From contig JAKSBM010000698.1 of NCBI GenBank assembly GCA_022361135.1, positions 1-7,152 of the forward strand: DNA of 7,152 bases, in the 5' to 3' direction. The translations under genes were made by a program, and so were the position numbers. The DNA comes from Desulfobacterales bacterium (GTDB taxonomy: Bacteria; Desulfobacterota; Desulfobacteria; Desulfobacterales; Desulfobacteraceae). A model generated the notes under the pieces. The model made no database searches and was not told the DNA's origin. It saw nothing but the letters and a program-made list of their open reading frames with translations. Shown piece by piece: positions 6,431-7,152 of this stretch (its first letter is position 1; the number at the start of each line of letters is the position of its first letter).

Positions 6431-7152
6431 ATGGATCCGTCTTCCCAGGTTTTCCTCCAGCGGGCCCGGGTGATGAACTACATGCGCCGCACCGCCATCG
6501 TTTTGGTGGGCGTGGCCCTGTGTTACTCACTGGTGGCCCTGGTCTATTCCACCCAGGTCATTTATAAGGTCAAATTGAACTATGCCGTGATTCTGGAACA
6601 ATTCGGCGGTAAACGCCAGGCCGTCACCGAGGTGGGGTGGCATTTTCGCCTCCCCTTTTTCACCCGCCTTGAAAAGGAAGTCCCCCTGATGAACCAGAAC
6701 ATGTACCTGGGCGGGGCATCCGATGCCATTAAGATCATTTCCCAGGAAAACGTGGCCCTCTGGACCTCGGCCCTGATGACATTCAAGATCAATGATTTAC
6801 GACGATGGGGCATTGAAAATCTATCCCCGGAAGTCCTCCTCCAGGGGGATTTTGACGGCATTGCCAAGGACATCCTCCAGGGAGAGGAGGTGAACAAGCT
6901 CATCAGCGACCGGGAAACCGTCAAAGAAGCCATCTTCATGGCCTTGAAGAAACGGCCCATCAACGCCGACGGCCCCACCCTGGAAACCAAGTACGGCATC
7001 GAGGTGGTGAGTTTCGTCCTCAAGGAGACGCGCTTCGGAGACAAGCTCGTGGAGGCGACGGAGGAGAAGAAGCGCAGGGAGCTCATCGCCGAGGCCGAGA
7101 ACTACGCGGCGGACCAGGAGGCGAGCCGGATCCGCAAGCTCTACTCCGCCTA
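6431..7152 (+). CDS. SPFH/prohibitin-domain membrane protein, HflC/HflK-like (runs off the right edge)
   Basis: 240 complete codons are visible and the frame is open to the edge, so the C terminus is missing. A short basic cytoplasmic N terminus (QRARVMNYMRR) precedes one hydrophobic segment at about residues 22-39 (TAIVLVGVALCYSLVALV), a single-anchor layout typical of SPFH proteins. The PHB/SPFH domain then begins near residue 45 with YKVKLNYAVILEQFGG and VGWHFRLPFF, matching the strand pattern of stomatin, prohibitin and HflC/HflK. The last visible part (EEKKRRELIAEAENYAADQE) is the charged Ala/Glu helix expected to coil in ring-like oligomers. Family members scaffold membrane microdomains or modulate FtsH-type proteases; which applies here is unknown. 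AAAGGAG at 6418-6424 is 6 nt before this ATG; the adjacent ATG at 6428 is only 3 nt away and less likely. It has its own promoter. Codon use changes sharply after about 7012. Confidence 0.87.
   Translation, partial: MDPSSQVFLQRARVMNYMRRTAIVLVGVALCYSLVALVYSTQVIYKVKLNYAVILEQFGGKRQAVTEVGWHFRLPFFTRLEKEVPLMNQNMYLGGASDAIKIISQENVALWTSALMTFKINDLRRWGIENLSPEVLLQGDFDGIAKDILQGEEVNKLISDRETVKEAIFMALKKRPINADGPTLETKYGIEVVSFVLKETRFGDKLVEATEEKKRRELIAEAENYAADQEASRIRKLYSA

Overview
The window is a gene-dense, GC-rich stretch of bacterial chromosome. It looks like a strict anaerobe, most likely Desulfobacterota (a Desulfobacteraceae-like sulfate reducer). That is an inference from three things: direct-sulfhydrylation methionine genes (metY-metX-metW type), a long-form quinolinate synthase, and a dCache membrane sensor of a kind common in that phylum. 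No rRNA, tRNA, CRISPR array, insertion sequence or phage gene was seen.

Layout, left to right. (1) Positions 1-867, minus strand: the N-terminal part of a membrane-anchored dCache sensor protein whose output domain lies outside the window. (2) Positions 868-941: a short AT-rich divergent promoter region. (3) Positions 942-5010, plus strand: four tightly packed genes, metY-like O-acylhomoserine sulfhydrylase, metX homoserine O-acyltransferase, metW and nadA quinolinate synthase. Gaps are 3 nt, -20 nt (overlap) and 3 nt, so they are almost certainly one transcript. A strong GC-rich hairpin follows nadA. (4) Positions 5189-5968: a separate crotonase-fold gene resembling the ECHDC3 branch. It lacks both classical enoyl-CoA hydratase glutamates and is followed by a textbook intrinsic terminator. 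(5) Positions 5969-6430: a 460-bp AT-rich non-coding interval holding that terminator, a perfect 18-bp palindrome, a near-consensus sigma-70 promoter and a possible leader hairpin. (6) From 6431 to the window edge: an SPFH/prohibitin-domain membrane protein (HflC/HflK-like), incomplete at its C terminus.

How the genes fit together. MetX activates homoserine as its O-acyl ester, MetY replaces the acyl group with sulfide to give homocysteine, and MetW is the usual partner of MetX. This is the direct sulfhydrylation route, which suits a sulfide-producing cell. NadA makes quinolinate for NAD and has no obvious chemical link to methionine synthesis, so its place at the end of the operon is the main oddity there.

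I did not find an obviously new multi-gene system. The observations most worth a second look are the abrupt change of codon use in the last ~130 bp (inside the SPFH gene), the crotonase without catalytic glutamates, and the palindrome/promoter arrangement ahead of the SPFH gene.
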